This document shows, in pieces, positions 36,740 to 46,669 of a stretch of DNA of 64,000 bases. Numbering within the stretch: the first letter of the stretch is position 1; each line of letters starts with the position of its first letter. Under the pieces are notes generated by a model. The model did not search any database, had not been told where the DNA came from, and saw only the letters and a list, made by a program, of their open reading frames with translations. The stretch comes from Diphasiastrum complanatum (lineage: Eukaryota; Streptophyta; Lycopodiopsida; Lycopodiales; Lycopodiaceae): contig CM055111.1 in the NCBI GenBank assembly GCA_029204225.1, forward strand, positions 2,556,329 through 2,620,328, in the 5' to 3' direction. Made by a program: the position numbers and the translations under genes.

Positions 36740-37072
36740 ACCCTCCCTGATCTATTTTATTGTGGTGGCCAATACTTGTGCAAACAGCTACCATTGATGG
36801 GCATGTCGAAAGGCATCCCATATAACTTCTCGAGGTTCATGGCTCCATGGTTGAGGATCTCCTTTACTCGGAATGGGCCTTCGCGTGAACTTCAACTTTC
36901 CTTTGATCACCTTGGTCTTATACATGAGGACCAGATCTCCAGATCAAAGATCTTTCTTGTCCAATCGGTGATCATGCCATGCCTTGTGTCGTTCTTTCTC
37001 AGCTGCCAATGCATGTACAACTAGTAAATGTGTTTCACAGAATTTATGCAGTGTTTCATGGCGTAACTCAAT
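36740..37072 (-). pseudogene. Gypsy integrase C-terminal remnant
   Basis: On the minus strand, ALAAEKERHKAWHDHRLDKKDL then WSGDLVLMYKTKVIKGKL, SKGDPQPW and EPREV read across two frames: the alpha-helical linker and GDLVL strand of a gypsy integrase tail. It is cut at 37073 by the copia LTR. Confidence 0.75.
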
Positions 37073-37683
37073 TGTGCTGAACTCACACGTGTGGGATGCC
37101 CTACACATGTATTTTTGATCTCCTAAGTACAATAACACCATAAAGATCAAACTAGCACTGGTTGTCAATAGGAAAGCTGATCATACAAGCAATATTATTG
37201 TGTTACAAGCAAGATCTGTCAACAAAACATAAGACAAAGCATCATAAATGCCTCTACGCATCTAGAGAGAGAAAATAGCAAGTACAAAACTCGTGGAGAG
37301 AGAGAGGGCACAAAGAGCTTGTCTCCAAATTTGCATTACACACAAATTTCAATTCTCAATGAGAGTACATCACATATATATAGATCCATGGACTCTTCTC
37401 CTACTTTGAGTTGAATTGGAGTTGTGGATTTACCTCTCAAGCTATCTAGACTTATCCAAGCCACCTCACTATGTCTAATTGTGCCACATAGTCTTTTCAT
37501 GCATTAAATGTGGCATGTAAAGTACAAATGGCAATTCCTATGGTAGCTCGAGTTTCTACTTCTACCTACCTTGAATATTTCACTCTAAGATGGGTCTATA
37601 CTAAGCCAAAAAAGTTCAATTCATCTTTGGCATTTTTAGGACTCATACTCACAACATTAGATAGATTTTTCAATATTTTGACA
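37073..37683 (-). mobile_element. 3' LTR of the 37-41 kb copia
   Basis: On the minus strand it begins TGTCAAAATATTG at 37683, right after the purine tract TTTTTAGGAGGAG, and ends at the gypsy remnant (37073, or 37075 if TGCTGA is the end). It contains CACACGTGTG at 37084-37093 and a TATA-like 'tatatatatg' near 37375. It resembles the LTR fragment at 4592-5000. Confidence 0.75.
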
Positions 37684-40600
37684 CTCCTCCTAAAAATGTA
37701 TCTAATGTGAATCAAGCATTGATCTTGAGATAAGACCAAGATTAGATCTATGCTTTGAGAAGGCACTTTTGCAAAGTGGCTTTGTGAGAAGATCAGCAAT
37801 ACACGAAGATGTGTCGACATGTTCTAAGTTGATTTCACCTCCAATGAGCTTTTCCCTTACAAAATGGTGTGCCACTTCTATATGCTTGCTTCTTGCATGA
37901 AAAATAAGATTGTTTGCAAGAGCTTGTGCAGATATGTTGTCACATTTGATCAAGGGAAGATCATCCTCTTAGATGCACTTTAGCTCCATGATTAACCTCT
38001 TGATCCAAAGCACCTCTTTAGTTGTTGTAGTGAGTGCTTTATACTCGGCCTCACAAGATGATAGAGATATGGTATCTTTGAAAGCCAAGACACAAGATTG
38101 CCTCCAAGAAAGATAGTATATGCATTAATGGACTTTCGATCCATTTTATCACTTGCAAAATCAGAATCTAAATAGCCAACAATGGTTAGATCTTCATTCT
38201 TGTATAATAAACCATAATCTTGAGTAGAAGATATATATCTTAGAACTCTCTTGGCCATCTTCCAATGTTGGATCTTGGGATCTTGCATAAATTGACTCAA
38301 TTTGTGCACACAATAGCTCAAATCGGGTCTAGTGATAGTAAGCCAAATTAAAGAGCCTATAAGACTCCTATAAAGTGTGATGTCCTCAAAGGATCTTTCA
38401 TCACCTTTAATAGGATCTTTTACATGTTGCTCCATGGGAGTATCTATGCCTTTACAACTTTGCATATTGAATTTTCTCACCATAGAAAAGACATATCTAG
38501 ATTGACAAATAAAAGCATACTCTTCATAAAAATCAATCTCAAGGCCCAAAATGTAATGGATATCTCCTAGATCTTGCATTTTAAATTCTTTTCCTAATGC
38601 ATCTTTGGTTTCTTGAACTAGCATCAAACAACTTCCACTAAGAATAATGTCATCTACATAGATTAGGAGAATGACAATATTACTACCATCAAATTTTAAG
38701 TACATAGAAGGATCATAGTCACTAAGCACAAATTCTAATGAAAGTAGAAAGTTGTTGAGTCTTGAATACCATGATCTAGGTGCTTGCTTTAAGCCATAAA
38801 AACTTCTAAATAGAAAACACACCTTAGATTTATCCTTGATAGATCCTTGAGGTTGTTCCATGTATATCTCCTCCGCAAGATAGCCATTCAAAAAAGCGTT
38901 GGAGACATCAAGTTGAAACAATTTCCACTTAAAAAAATAAGACAAGAGAGATTATGATTCTTATTGTCACCATCTTTGCTACGGGGGCAAAGGTTTCTTC
39001 ATAGTCAAGGCCATATCTTGACTCCTCCATATGTTGATTGTCCTCAATAACAATAGGTGATAGATTTTGAGGTTGCTTGATCTCGGCCCCTCCAAGATTG
39101 GACTTTTCTTCTTCATGAAAAACTACATCTCTACTATCAATTACTTTAGAGGTAGAGAGCATGTAGATTCGATAGGCTTTCTTGTTGGATGAATATCCAA
39201 CCATTATACCTTTGTTTGCACAAGGATCATCCTTCTTTCTTGTTTCCAAGGGAATATGGACAAAGCATATGCATCCAAATACTCTAAGGTATTCAACCTT
39301 AAGTTTCTTCAAATAGAGTGCTTCATATGGTGACTTTCGTCCAAGTGCAACATGAGGGAGTCTATTGTAAAGATAGTTTGAACAATTGATAGCCTCACCC
39401 CAAAAGTCTTTTGGCAAAGATGCCTCAATTCTGATGGTTTTGGCACATTCACACAGTGTTCTATTCTTTCTTTCAGCCACCCCATTTTGAGATGGTGTAT
39501 ATGCACAAGAAAAATCCCTTTTAATGCCTTCAAGCTCACAATAATCATGAAATTTATTGGAAGTATACTCACCACCTCCATCACTTCTAAGAATCTTGAT
39601 TTTGTAAGAAAATTGCTTTTCAACTAGAGCTTTGAACTTTAGGAAATAGTCAAACACCATAGAATTTGAAGCTAGAAGATATACCCAAGTAAATCTAGTG
39701 AAATCATCAATGAAAGTTACAAAGCAAGTAGCATCACCCTTGCTCTTTGAAGATGAGAAGTGCACATCCGAGTGTATGAGCTCCAATGGATGTGTAGTCA
39801 TGATAGATGACTTTGAAAAAGGCTTCTCATGAGACTTAGATATGGCACAAGCCTCACATGGCTTGAATTTTTTGGATATAAGATTAGGCAAGCCAATAGC
39901 TTTGGTTTTCTTGACCATGGACACCATAGAATTATAGTTAGGATGTCCCAACCTTCTATGCCATAGTTCCTCCAAAGACATATGAGTAGCAAAAGCACAA
40001 TCACAAGAGTTAGCATACTCTTTGGGATCAAGCTTGTAGATTCCACCACATCTAGACCCAAATGCAAGGATCTCATCATGCTTCCTGATTGTACATGTAT
40101 CAACATTGAAATTCACATCTAGTCCACTATCAAACAATTGCCCAACACTAATAAGATTTTTTGTTAACTTGGGAACAAAAAGTACATTAGACAGAGAAAG
40201 AACTTTTGATGAAGAAAGCTTTAAGGGAATGGTCCATATGCCTTCAATAGCACACTCATGATCATTTGATGTGTAGATGGACTTCTTGGCTCCTTCATAA
40301 AGTGACATGGATGAAAAAGAATACTTGGAGCTACGCATAGCCATCCTTCTTGAAAAGTGATGAAGAAAAACTCAAGACCATAAGAGAAACCTCTCCATCA
40401 CTTGCATGAGCATCTTCCTTCTCTTCATTAAAAATGTTGGCTTGTTTGAATTGACTCTTCTTCTTGAAGCAATTGGTGGCATAATGCCCCTTCTTGCCAC
40501 AAAAGAAACACTTGATGTTTTTCTTCTTCTTCTTGGATGTGGAAGCTTGAGAGGACTCATCCTCATCTCCTTTCTCCTTGGAAATAAGATTGTTCTTGCT

Positions 40601-41023
40601 TGAAGAGGATTGGTGTTGATTCTTACTTCTTGTCTTGTGCTTGTCTTTGGTAAAGAGAGCTTTACCATCAATGTTGAGAGACAGTCTCTCCATTTTCAAG
40701 AGTTTATACTCTTGTCTTGATTCTTCAGAAATGAGCACACTTTGGAGTGCTTCCAAACTTGGTAGCTCCTCCTTAATGGCATAACTCTGAACAAGGTTGT
40801 GATATTCCTCCTTTAACCCATTAAGTATGACTTGAACAAGTTCATTTTGGTTGATGGAGTCTCCTATGCATGACAATTCTCTATGGAGGTCTTTAACTCT
40901 CATTACATAAGATGAAACACATTCATCACTTCTCTGTACACTTTGAAAAATTTGGTTTCTTAGTGGTAGAAGTCTAGAAGTATTTTTTTGCCTCATAGAT
41001 AGACTTGAGGGTATCCCAAGCAC
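37684..41023 (-). pseudogene. Copia polyprotein relic with internal RT deletion
   Basis: Leftward on the minus strand: gag (41023-40331; knuckle CFFCGKKGHYATNC), protease/GAG-pre-integrase (40344 onward; SVGQLFDSG, HRRLGHPNYNSM), integrase (HSDVHFSSSKS, ILRSDGGGEY, PSQNGVAERKNRT), then a jump from IEDNQHMEES into YGLDYEETFAPVAKM, which deletes the start of RT. RT continues in 38945-37992 (QLDVSNAFLNG, LLIYVDDIILSG) and RNase H/tail in 37953-37702 (FHARSKHIEVAHHFVREK, CIADLLTKPL). Frameshifts occur near 40340, 38940 and 37970. Gag lacks its N-terminus and the 5' LTR is absent. Closely related in sequence to the full-length copia at 45974-52130. Confidence 0.92.
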
Positions 41024-41479
41024 TCTCTTCCTCTTTTCCTATATCTCTCTCATCATTCTTTTTCATCAAAAAAATCAAATTTTAAGGGTAGAGTATGTGA
41101 GTAGGGTTAGTTTATTGTCTTTTTTTTTCATGATTTTTTTGTTTGTTTGCACTGTAGGGAGAGATTGTGGGGTGGGAGGATCAGATCCAAGCACCCAATT
41201 CCTTCGTTAATCCATAAACTCCATAAAAGCTCATAAAAATACTCAAAATCTGTTTTTGGAGGGAAAAAGAGAGGCAAAATCTCATGAAATTTTGATTTCT
41301 CAAAATCCAGCAGGAACTATCTTTCGCATGACTTGCAGCAGCTCCAAGGTACTATCCCAGACCTGCATAGAAGCCTGCAAAGGTTACTTCCCAATATATT
41401 TTGAAAAAACAGAGAAAAACCCATAAAAATTCAAAAATCTCTTGTAAAAATTTAAAAAGAAATCAAAACTCAAAACTAA

Positions 41480-42545
41480 CCTTTGCAGAGCTCTCTGAAG
41501 TTCCATCTCACTGAGACAAGGACACAGAGAAGTCTGTGAGAGTTAGATCCCAAAAAAAGTGCCCCTGTGAAGGTTCCCGAGAGCAAAAAGCAGCCTAAAA
41601 CCTTCTCAGATAGTAAATTTTTGAGTTTCCTTGGGAAGTAACTCTTGCAGCTTGGTGAGCATATGCATCTAACTTGGATACAACTGCATGCAAGTCTGCA
41701 AGGGTTCATTCCCAAAAAAATCTTAAAATTTTGCAAAAAAACCTAAAAAAAAATACACTTTTTTCAAAGTTTTTTGGGTTTCCTTGGGAAGTACCTCTTG
41801 TGGCTCGGTGAGCAGGTAAATCTGACTTAGATACAAGTGCATACCAGTCTGTGAGGGTTTGTTGCCATAAAATCTTAAATTTTGCAAAAAAACCCCCAAA
41901 AAAATGCATGTTTTTCAAGATTTTTTGAGTTTCCTTGGGAAGTAACTCTCATAGCTTAATGAGTAGGTAAATCTGACTTAGATACAAGTGCATACTATTA
42001 TGTGAGGGTTTGTTCCCAGAAAATCCTAAAATTTTACAGAAAAACCCCAAAAAAATGCACTTTTTTTAAGAGTTTTTGAGTTTCCTTGGATGTAACTCTC
42101 GCAGCTTAGTGAGCAGGTAAAGTTGACTTAGATACAGGTGCATGCCAGTATGTGAGGGTTTGTTCCCAGAAAATCTTAAAATTTTACAAAAAAATCCCAA
42201 AAAAATGCACTTTTTTCAAGATTGTTTGAGTTTCCTTGGGAAGTAACTCTCGCAGCTTGGTGAGCAACTGAATCTGACTGAGATACAAGTGCATACTAGT
42301 TTGAGAGAGTTTGTTCCCAGAAAATTCTAAAATTTTGCAAAAAAACCCAAAATAATGCGCTTTTCTCAAGATTTTTTGAGTTTCCTTGGGAAGTAACTCT
42401 CGCAGCTTGGTGAACAGGTGAATCTGACTCAGATACAAGTGTATACTAGTCTGCAAGGGTTTGTTCTTAGAAAATCTAAAAAATTTGCAAGAAAACCCCA
42501 AAAAAATGCACTTTTTTCATGATTTAAAATCTGTTGAGAAGTAAC
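41480..42545. repeat. Tandem array, 150-bp unit, about seven copies
   Basis: The phrase 'tttccttgg(gaag)ta' occurs at 41626, 41779, 41930, 42081, 42231 and 42381, i.e. at 153, 151, 151, 150 and 150 bp. Each is followed by 'ctctcgcagcttggtgagcagg', 'gatacaagtgcata', 'gtgagggtttgttcccagaaaat' and 'aaaaaatgcact'. Partial units flank the array. It sits upstream of the gypsy B gag, so it may be an expanded leader. The neighbours 41030-41480 and 42545-43190 hold no gene; a 15-bp poly-A run ends near 43113. Confidence 0.93.
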
Positions 42546-43193
42546 ATTTGCAAAGAGTTTAATAGATAGATCTAACCTAGATCTGGCTACTGTGAAATTT
42601 TTGTGAAGATCCAATGGTCATATTATCAAATATCTAAGAAAAAGTGCCAAAAAACTGAGTTTTTTTTCAGATCTTGACAAATCTGTTCATCAAGAACTCT
42701 TGCAGAACTCACATTGTCTAGAAATGGTCTAGATACAGCTACTGTAGGAAGGTTAAAGGTTTGATTCACTCAGATATGAAGAAATCTCAAAAAAAAAAAA
42801 AAACCACAAAAAACCAAGAAAAAGAGCTAAAATCACACTATTATCCAACTGAAACTGATCAGATCTTGTCAAATCTAGGTTGCAGTCACATTATCCATCA
42901 AGATCCAACATCCCTGGACTAAATCAAGTGAACAAGCTGATCAGTTCCCTCCACATCAGCCACTATCCATCCATCATTCTTCTGTCCCATCTTCTGTCTC
43001 CATCTCTGCTAGATAAATCCATTTATGTCTCTATTATCATCCATACTGATCCACCGTTTATCGATTCTCTTCTCTTTTTCTTCTTCTCCATCTCCTACAA
43101 AAAAAAAAAAAAAGGGTTGGAACACCAGAGTCATTGAGCAAACCTTGAAGCAATTCACCAACCAGCTACTTTGCGACATTCTAGTGCTGAACT

Positions 43194-44082
43194 ATGGAGA
43201 CCGCCCTTATAGGATTATCGAAATTAGAAAAGTTTCTTACTGAAACAATCCAAGACTACACCTATCAGATCTATCATCTAGTGAAGAATTGTAATCCACC
43301 GATTCCTAAACGGATCGTCATGGCAAAATACTATGCTGGACTACCCAAAAGAATCGGATTTGGTATGGCAGAATTAGCATCCTATGCGTCACCTGTACAA
43401 CTCTATAAGGATGCTGCCATGATGAAAGTCTTACAAGGAATGAGAGATTTTCCCTATTGCTTTGATAAATTATCAGGTGGAGAATTAGTGGAACAAAGGT
43501 CAACAACGAACGATGATCCAACAAGAATGAGAACTTGTGGGAGGCAACAAAGTGTAGCAAAGTCAAGCAAATTAAGTGCAGCAGAGGACCAAGAACCTTG
43601 CACTTCAAGTTCAGGCCGTCCTCAAGCTTATGCTTGCACAGTCAATTTTTTTGAAAAGGATGAATGTACCTTTTTATTTGGAGATCATCCAAGTACCAGG
43701 TGTCCAATCAAGAATCCACGCTTGTTAAAAGGACAAAATACAGAGCAACAAGCTTGTCGACAACAAGATCCAGTGGTTCAACGGTCAGAAGCAGAATCAA
43801 GACAACAAGGAGCTCACCAGAAGGATGGATGTCAGATTGATCCATCTAAATCATGAGTTTCTTGGCAAGGTAGAAGTTTTGGTTATATCCTCTTGCATGT
43901 CACCGAATTCAATGGAGGACCATAACAACCTACCAGTCTATTTTGTGGAAGATCCTAAGGGGAATTTTGTTACTGGTGTATGCCTATCAACTTAGAGGCG
44001 ATGGCATACTGCACTCAATTAGGTGCTATGGATGCGAAGGAAAACACCATCGTGCTGAATGTCCACAACAAGGGGATCTAGT
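43194..44082 (+). pseudogene. Gypsy B gag
   Basis: The frame 43194-43856 (220 codons) carries gag core sequence (RIVMAKYYAGLPKRIGFGM, YASPVQLYKDAAMM) matching the pattern MAFFYAGLLHEIKIGMSPFTTY seen near 53900. It also has a degraded knuckle CTFLFGDHPSTRC (second Cys to Leu). After a stop and shift, 43943 onward has YQLRGDGILHSIRCYGCEGK and the knuckle CYGCEGKHHRAEC. The third knuckle of the family is missing because copia sequence begins at about 44083. Confidence 0.8.
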
Positions 44083-44893
44083 CGAGGAAAGGTCCAACAA
44101 GAATCCAGCTGCTTATTTGTGTGATGATGTGTGTGCCATATCACAAGCAAATATACAAGAGATATTCTTGATTCAAGAGCTACGTCACATTTTGTGACAA
44201 CAAAGCAAACGATTGCTTAGTTTCAGAAAATAGATTCCTCCAGAGACCAATGGCAAAGATAGAAAGCTTGATGATGTCCTATATGTGCCTACACTTCAGA
44301 AGGATCTGCTCTTTGTGGCACAGATGGTAGATGCAGACATGTATGTCACATTCACAAGTGATTCATATAAAGTGGTTGAAGCTAAGACCACTCATCTTAT
44401 TACACAAGGCAAGCGCAAGAGCACTCTGTATCACCTAAAGGTGCAAGTTCCTACTGAGCAAGCACATCAGATCCATGAGCACATTTACATTCTATGACAT
44501 AGGAGATTGTGTCATATGAATATAGTGGCCTTGTACAAAGCTAGCCAAAATGGTGTATTCTTAGGAGTTAGCATCAAGGATGCAACTAGTTTGAGGTCCT
44601 GTGATGCATGCAACAAAGGCAAGATGTCACGTACACCTTTTACCAGGAACTCATTCAGTGACTAAAGAACTCCTGGAGTTAGCACACTCAGACATCTATG
44701 GACTCTTTGATATAGTCTCTTTGGGAGGTTCAAGATATTACATCACCTTCATTGATGACTTCATCAAGTTTGCAACTGTGTACTTCATTCATAACAAGTC
44801 AGAAGCATTGGACAAATTTATAGGAAAAAGTGAGAAAAAATATTGTGTGACAATGGCATCGAGAAGCAATTCTGCGTTTATGGATTACGTTGT
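44083..44893 (+). mobile_element. Copia family A segment (PR to IN) inside gypsy B
   Basis: From ERSNKNPAAYLCDDVCA the sequence follows copia family A (compare ERSNRNCSTAYLCEDVCA near 62380, minus strand): protease site, TLQKDLLFVAQMVDADMYVTF, LITQGKRKS.LYHLKV, the HRRLCHMN GAG-pre-integrase, CDACNKGKMS and HSDIYGLFDIVSLGGSRYYI. It fades at KILCDNGIEKQF near 44850. It has no LTRs. Both junctions with gypsy B fall inside open frames (43943-44197 and 44601-45125). Confidence 0.8.
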
Positions 44894-45968
44894 TCCTGAT
44901 GTAGAGTTAAACAAACAAGATTACTTTGAAAAACTAGAATTCCATGTTGTTGCATTAGCTAATGTAGATATTGTTCTCAGAAAACAATGGCATTTTGATA
45001 GAAATAAGTCATTGAGAATTGATTTTATTGAAAAATCTTTATCTTTTATGCATGAGAATTCTTTGATTAAGATCAAGGCTAGTTTAAGTATTAACACTAA
45101 AAATATTAATCATTATTCTAAATAGGAACTTAATTCAATAATAAAAATTCTGATTATAAAGTTTATTTATATTTTCATAATGATTTCATTTGCTGTAATG
45201 ATAAAAAACTTAACATAAATGCCATGAATATACCCAGTGAGAACACTACAGAGTTTGAAGCCTATAATGAACTTAGGCAGGAATTCAATGATATTTTTTT
45301 AGACCTTCTTGTAGGTTTACTACCCAAAAGGACAGTTGATCATAAAATCAACCTTATACCTAGTTCAATTTCGATCGCACAACATCCTTATCAGATGAGT
45401 GCATCAGAAGAGGCTGAGGTAAGTAGGCATTTACATGATTACCTGAAGAAGGGGTGGGTACAACCTAGTAAGTCTCCTTGGGCATCACCAATGGTTCTGG
45501 CTGCCAAGAAGGATGGAGCTATAAGGTTTTATGTCGATTATTGCTTTGGACACTAGAAATTTTTGGTGTTGCCTTTTGGTCTAACCAATGCACCGGCAAC
45601 TTTCCAACAGATGATGAATGATTTGTTTAGGCCATATTTGGGAAGATTCGTAGTAGTATTCTTAGATAATATCCTAGTGCTCAGTAAGACGTTGGTGAAA
45701 CATAGAGAGCATCTTAGGATTGTCCTGGACATCCTAAGAAGGGAAAAGCTCTTTGCCAAAGATTCTAAGTGTGACTTTTTTGCTAAGGAATTGTCCTACT
45801 TGGGACATAAGATTTACGAACGAGGAGTGGAGATTGAGGCCGATCGTATCTAGAGGGTTATTGAATGGCCTATTCTTATCACAGTTCGGAAAATCAAGTC
45901 TTTCTTGGAGTTTGTAGGATTTTTTTGTCGGCATATTTCCGAATTTGCTCGATTGGCACTTCCTCTTA
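44894..45968 (+). pseudogene. Gypsy B protease end and reverse transcriptase (left part)
   Basis: VPDVELNKQDYFEKLEFHVV and ANVDIVLRKQW are the C-terminal retropepsin strands. RT follows: HPYQMSASEEAEV, GWVQPSKSPWASPMV, KDGAIRFYVDY, then a jump to FLVLPFGLTNAPATFQQMM. The block with motif A (the SKIDLRSGY region) is therefore missing. Motif C reads FLDNILVLS instead of xxDD. The frame stops at 45853, and sequence continues to LPLTQ at 45968, where the copia insertion begins. Confidence 0.88.
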
Positions 45969-45973
45969 CCCAG

Positions 45974-46655
45974 TGTAAAAATTACAGCAAATAAGGATCC
46001 TAAAACACTTGAAATGATGAGGAAAACAATAGATTATGATTTCATAAGATTAGCACAAGTTGAACCATCAAAATCCATCAAAAATCTATGCTTGAACCTC
46101 ACTAAATGGCCCAAATCCTTGAAGAAGACTTCACACGTGTGAAAGTACGGCCTCCCACAGTCTGAGTACTGTACACCAGACCTACATTCAATCCTATAAT
46201 CATTAGTAATCACAAGTACTCAAACAATTATGAACATAGAGAGCAATTGCACCATTATGAGAGAAAAAACATGAAATTGCTTGATTGATTTTGGTGAGAT
46301 ATCATCACCTATATATACATGATCCATCACGGTTTTGGGCAGGTATGAGTAGCCCTAAACCTATCCCTAATGCTAATTTTGGTGGATCTTTCATCCCTAC
46401 CAAGTTAGGGTTGGAATCTTGGAGATCCCTCAACAATGCAAAAATTACCAAAAATAGCTCCTATTTTTTCTCCCTTGTATCTAAGCATAATTTGGACTCA
46501 TTCCAAAGGTTCTAACACTTAGGTCTACTTGAGAACATCCTTATGAATGGAATCCTATGCTATTTGGCACGTGTGACAAGCCACATCATGACCATCTAAC
46601 TATTTACAAGTCATATGACCAAAACTAGTCAAGCTAGAATTGTGAATTTTTAACA
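45974..46655 (-). mobile_element. 3' LTR of the young copia
   Basis: 682 bp, plus-strand ends TGTAAAAATTACAGC and GAATTTTTAACA. It holds the palindrome TTCACACGTGTGAA at 46130-46143. Confidence 0.97.
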
Positions 46656-46666
46656 CTCCTCCTCAC
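46656..46666 (-). other. Polypurine tract of the young copia
   Basis: Minus-strand GTGAGGAGGAG lies directly before the 3' LTR start TGTTAAAAATTC. Confidence 0.8.
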
Positions 46667-46669
46667 TAT

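Noticed and set aside
41706-42614. Minus-strand ORFs up to 105 codons with repeated peptides (RELLPKETQ...)
   Set aside because: They are translations of the 150-bp tandem array, whose unit happens to be a multiple of three in places; no gene context.
43194-45125. Endogenous pararetrovirus (caulimovirid) suggested by extra zinc knuckles
   Set aside because: No movement protein, and integrase domains are present further along gypsy B. Gag architecture and order fit Ty3/gypsy.
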